DNA from: JBFHRE01 sp041591895
Lineage (GTDB): Bacteria > Actinomycetota > Acidimicrobiia > Spongiisociales > ZC4RG35
DNA: 8,257 nucleotides
Assembly (NCBI GenBank): GCA_041591895.1
Contig: JBFHRE010000105.1
Coordinates: 1-8,257 of the forward strand
Reading direction: 5' to 3'
Both the position numbers and the translations under genes were made by a program. The notes under the pieces were generated by a model. The model worked only from the letters and a program-made list of their open reading frames with translations, was not told where the DNA came from and did no database searches. Positions 6,739 through 8,257 of the stretch are shown here, in pieces; the stretch's first letter is position 1; every line of letters starts with the position of its first letter.

Positions 6739-7578
6739 ATGCTCAGGAATATGCGGCGCCGCGTGGCGCTGTTGCTCACGGCGATCGGCTTGTTGGTGGC
6801 GCTAGTGCCTCCGGCGGGGGCGATCACCAATGGAGAGATCGACGGGGACGGCCACCCGCACGTGGTGTTGATCCTGATGGATGTCGACAACGCACCGGCG
6901 TTCCGGTGTTCGGGAACCTTGATCGCACCGACCTACGTGCTGACTGCCGGTCATTGCACGAGCAATTTCCCCGATGAGCCCTTCACCGGGATGCGGGTGT
7001 TCCTGGATTCGGACGTGGATGGCAATCGAGCCACGAACAATTACCCGTTTGGCGGTTCGGACGGCTTCCCGGCGCAGAACGTGGTCGAGGCGAAGCGGTG
7101 GGCGGCCCATCCGAACTATCCATTGGCACCGTTCTTCGTCAACGATGTCGGGATGATCGAACTCGAGGAACCGGTCTGGCTCGACGAGTACGGGACCCTG
7201 CCGGCGGTGGACTCGCTCGACGCCCTCAAGACCCGGCGCGGGCTCAAGAACCAGACCTTCACCGCGGTGGGCTACGGGCTCCAGCAGATCAACCCGGTGT
7301 TCGTCCAGTCGGCCCGGGTGCGGATGGTCGCCCATCCCAAGCTGATCCAGATCAACACGCCCGGGTTCACCGGCGACTTCTCGCTGCTGCTGTCGAACAA
7401 CCATTCGACCGGCGGCACCTGCTTCGGCGACTCGGGCGGGGCCAACTTCCTCGGCGACAGCAACGTCGTCGCCGCGGTGACCTCGTTTGGGCTGAACGGC
7501 AACTGTGCCGGTACCGGCGGGGTGTTCCGGACCGACCGTCAAAACGTCCAGGACTTCATCAACGGATTCATGGACTGA
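6739..7578 (+). CDS. Secreted S1-family (chymotrypsin-fold) serine protease
   Basis: This 279-residue exported endopeptidase has a clear Sec signal peptide: a basic start (RNMRRR), a hydrophobic core (about 9-23) and PPAGA, with predicted cleavage after residue 28. The catalytic triad is His72 (LTAGHC), Asp136 (VNDVGMIEL) and Ser232 (CFGDSGG). Cys57/Cys73 and Cys228/Cys256 correspond to the conserved 42-58 and 191-220 disulfides. By alignment from the active Ser, the S1 pocket floor (chymotrypsin position 189) is Gly226, so trypsin-like Arg/Lys specificity is not supported. Cleavage after Ala28 leaves ITNG, equivalent to the IVGG activation terminus, with no propeptide. ATG 6739 is chosen for its strong ribosome site; the open frame also allows GTG 6715. 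The gene stands alone, divergent from fadI and followed by a strong terminator. Its substrate is unknown. Confidence 0.92.
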   Translation: MLRNMRRRVALLLTAIGLLVALVPPAGAITNGEIDGDGHPHVVLILMDVDNAPAFRCSGTLIAPTYVLTAGHCTSNFPDEPFTGMRVFLDSDVDGNRATNNYPFGGSDGFPAQNVVEAKRWAAHPNYPLAPFFVNDVGMIELEEPVWLDEYGTLPAVDSLDALKTRRGLKNQTFTAVGYGLQQINPVFVQSARVRMVAHPKLIQINTPGFTGDFSLLLSNNHSTGGTCFGDSGGANFLGDSNVVAAVTSFGLNGNCAGTGGVFRTDRQNVQDFINGFMD

Positions 7579-7611
7579 CCCGGTCGAGTTTGCTGGCGAA
7601 TCGATACGATT

Positions 7612-7637
7612 GAGACGGGGCCTTCGGGCCCCGTTTC
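7612..7637 (+). terminator. Rho-independent terminator with C(UUCG)G tetraloop
   Basis: ACGGGGCC (7615-7622), loop TTCG, GGCCCCGT (7627-7634) is a perfect 8-bp stem capped by the hyperstable UUCG loop. On the plus strand it extends by G-U, A-U and G-C pairs to 11 pairs. The tail TTTCTCGTT follows. It lies 33 bases after the protease stop. The symmetrical stem may also end transcripts of the convergent gene on the minus strand, but there the tail lacks a T-run. Confidence 0.85.
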
Positions 7638-7647
7638 TCGTTGCTGC

Positions 7648-8253
7648 TCAGCTCAAAATGGCGAACGGAATCGCCAGGATGAGGAGCGCCCCTCCGCCCA
7701 GCATCAGCCGGGTGGGAGTGAACGGGTGGGGATAGCGCACTCCGAATCCGGGCTCGACGTAGCCGATCCCGCCGGCCAGCACCGCCAGGATCCCGACCCC
7801 CATGAACAACCCGAACAGGATGCCGGCCAGCAGAGGGACGAACACGGCGGCCACGACCACGGCCGCGACACCGACCCACAGCGGCCAACCCCTGGGCAGG
7901 AGATCGAGCAGCTTGCGGGCCTCGTCGATCAGCGGGGCCGCCTCTTCGATCACGTCGCCCTTGAGGCGCTCCGTGACGGCGGGTTTCTGCTCGACGGGCT
8001 CGGGAGCGGGAGGGGCGGGGTCGTTCTTGACGAACGCCGGGTGTTCCTTTTCGCGTCTCCGGCGCTTCTTGCTGTCGTCCTTCCGGTAGGTCTTGGTCTC
8101 GTCCATGAACCGGGCTCGTTCGGTGAGGTCGAGGTAGACCTTCTCGTTGTCGACTCCGAGCACGATCCACTGGTCGAGCTCGGACATGCTGATTTGATAG
8201 AGCTTCCATTCGCCGAGTTCGGTCTGGCCCGACGACAGCGACAGCACACCCAT
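7648..8253 (-). CDS. Hypothetical membrane protein with basic/proline-rich linker (start uncertain)
   Basis: I do not recognise this family. From ATG 8253 the product has 201 residues in four parts. A soluble N-terminal segment (about 1-58) contains alternating hydrophobic residues (WKLYQI, DQWIVLGV, KVYLDL). A strongly basic stretch with five consecutive Arg lies at about 59-69. A Pro/Glu-rich linker (about 77-92) leads to an amphipathic helix (about 95-119). A hydrophobic block of probably two helices (about 123-165) is followed by a polar turn (YVEPGFGVRYPHPFTP) and a last helix (about 183-200). The N-terminal domain is probably cytoplasmic, because the basic stretch precedes the first helix. 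GGAG directly abuts the ATG with no spacer and the frame is open to the window edge, so the true start may lie upstream. ATG 8187 is possible but lacks a ribosome site. The gene converges with the protease, and no functional link is visible. Confidence 0.7.
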   Translation of the reverse strand: MGVLSLSSGQTELGEWKLYQISMSELDQWIVLGVDNEKVYLDLTERARFMDETKTYRKDDSKKRRRREKEHPAFVKNDPAPPAPEPVEQKPAVTERLKGDVIEEAAPLIDEARKLLDLLPRGWPLWVGVAAVVVAAVFVPLLAGILFGLFMGVGILAVLAGGIGYVEPGFGVRYPHPFTPTRLMLGGGALLILAIPFAILS

Positions 8254-8257
8254 CTCC

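Noticed and set aside
6802..7542. 246-residue minus-strand frame opposite the protease
   Set aside because: The opposite strand encodes a complete triad, disulfide cysteines and a signal peptide; the antisense frame shows nothing recognisable.

Overview
The window is high-GC DNA, densely packed with genes, and looks chromosomal. Strong G/C bias at third codon positions, a TTG start, and a DEAD-box helicase with the motif V variant ARGIHID followed by DPPSDGKTYLHRSGRTARAG all suggest an actinobacterium, perhaps an environmental acidimicrobial-type lineage. That placement is inference. Seven protein genes cover nearly everything. I see no rRNA, tRNA, CRISPR array, insertion sequence or phage gene.

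Layout. (1) Positions 2-1515, plus strand: the C-terminal end of a P-type Ca2+-type ATPase, cut by the window edge, overlaps by one base (TGATG) a complete ten-helix Na+/Ca2+-exchanger-family protein. This is a two-gene cation, probably Ca2+, export unit. (2) 1516-1759: a short convergent gap with one plausible terminator hairpin for the helicase. (3) 1760-2989, minus: a DEAD-box RNA helicase starting at TTG. (4) 3124-6548, minus: a fatty-acid beta-oxidation operon, the thiolase fadI followed by the hydratase/3-hydroxyacyl-CoA dehydrogenase fusion fadJ, joined by an ATGA overlap. (5) 6549-6738: a divergent control region holding two adjacent perfect 6-3-6 inverted repeats. (6) 6739-7578, plus: a secreted chymotrypsin-fold serine protease. 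(7) 7615-7634: a C(UUCG)G terminator hairpin between convergent genes. (8) 7648-8253, minus: an unrecognised membrane protein with a soluble N-terminal part, a basic and proline-rich linker, and hydrophobic helices; its start may lie outside the window.

The genes fall into independent functional units: cation export, RNA remodelling, beta-oxidation and secreted proteolysis. FadI and FadJ would act together as a trifunctional complex carrying out the hydration, dehydrogenation and thiolysis steps of the beta-oxidation cycle. I found no convincing novel multi-gene system. The points most worth a second look are the paired dyads upstream of fadI, the ion-site substitutions in the two transporters, the protease whose predicted signal-peptide cut directly creates the mature Ile N-terminus, and the unrecognised membrane protein at the right end.
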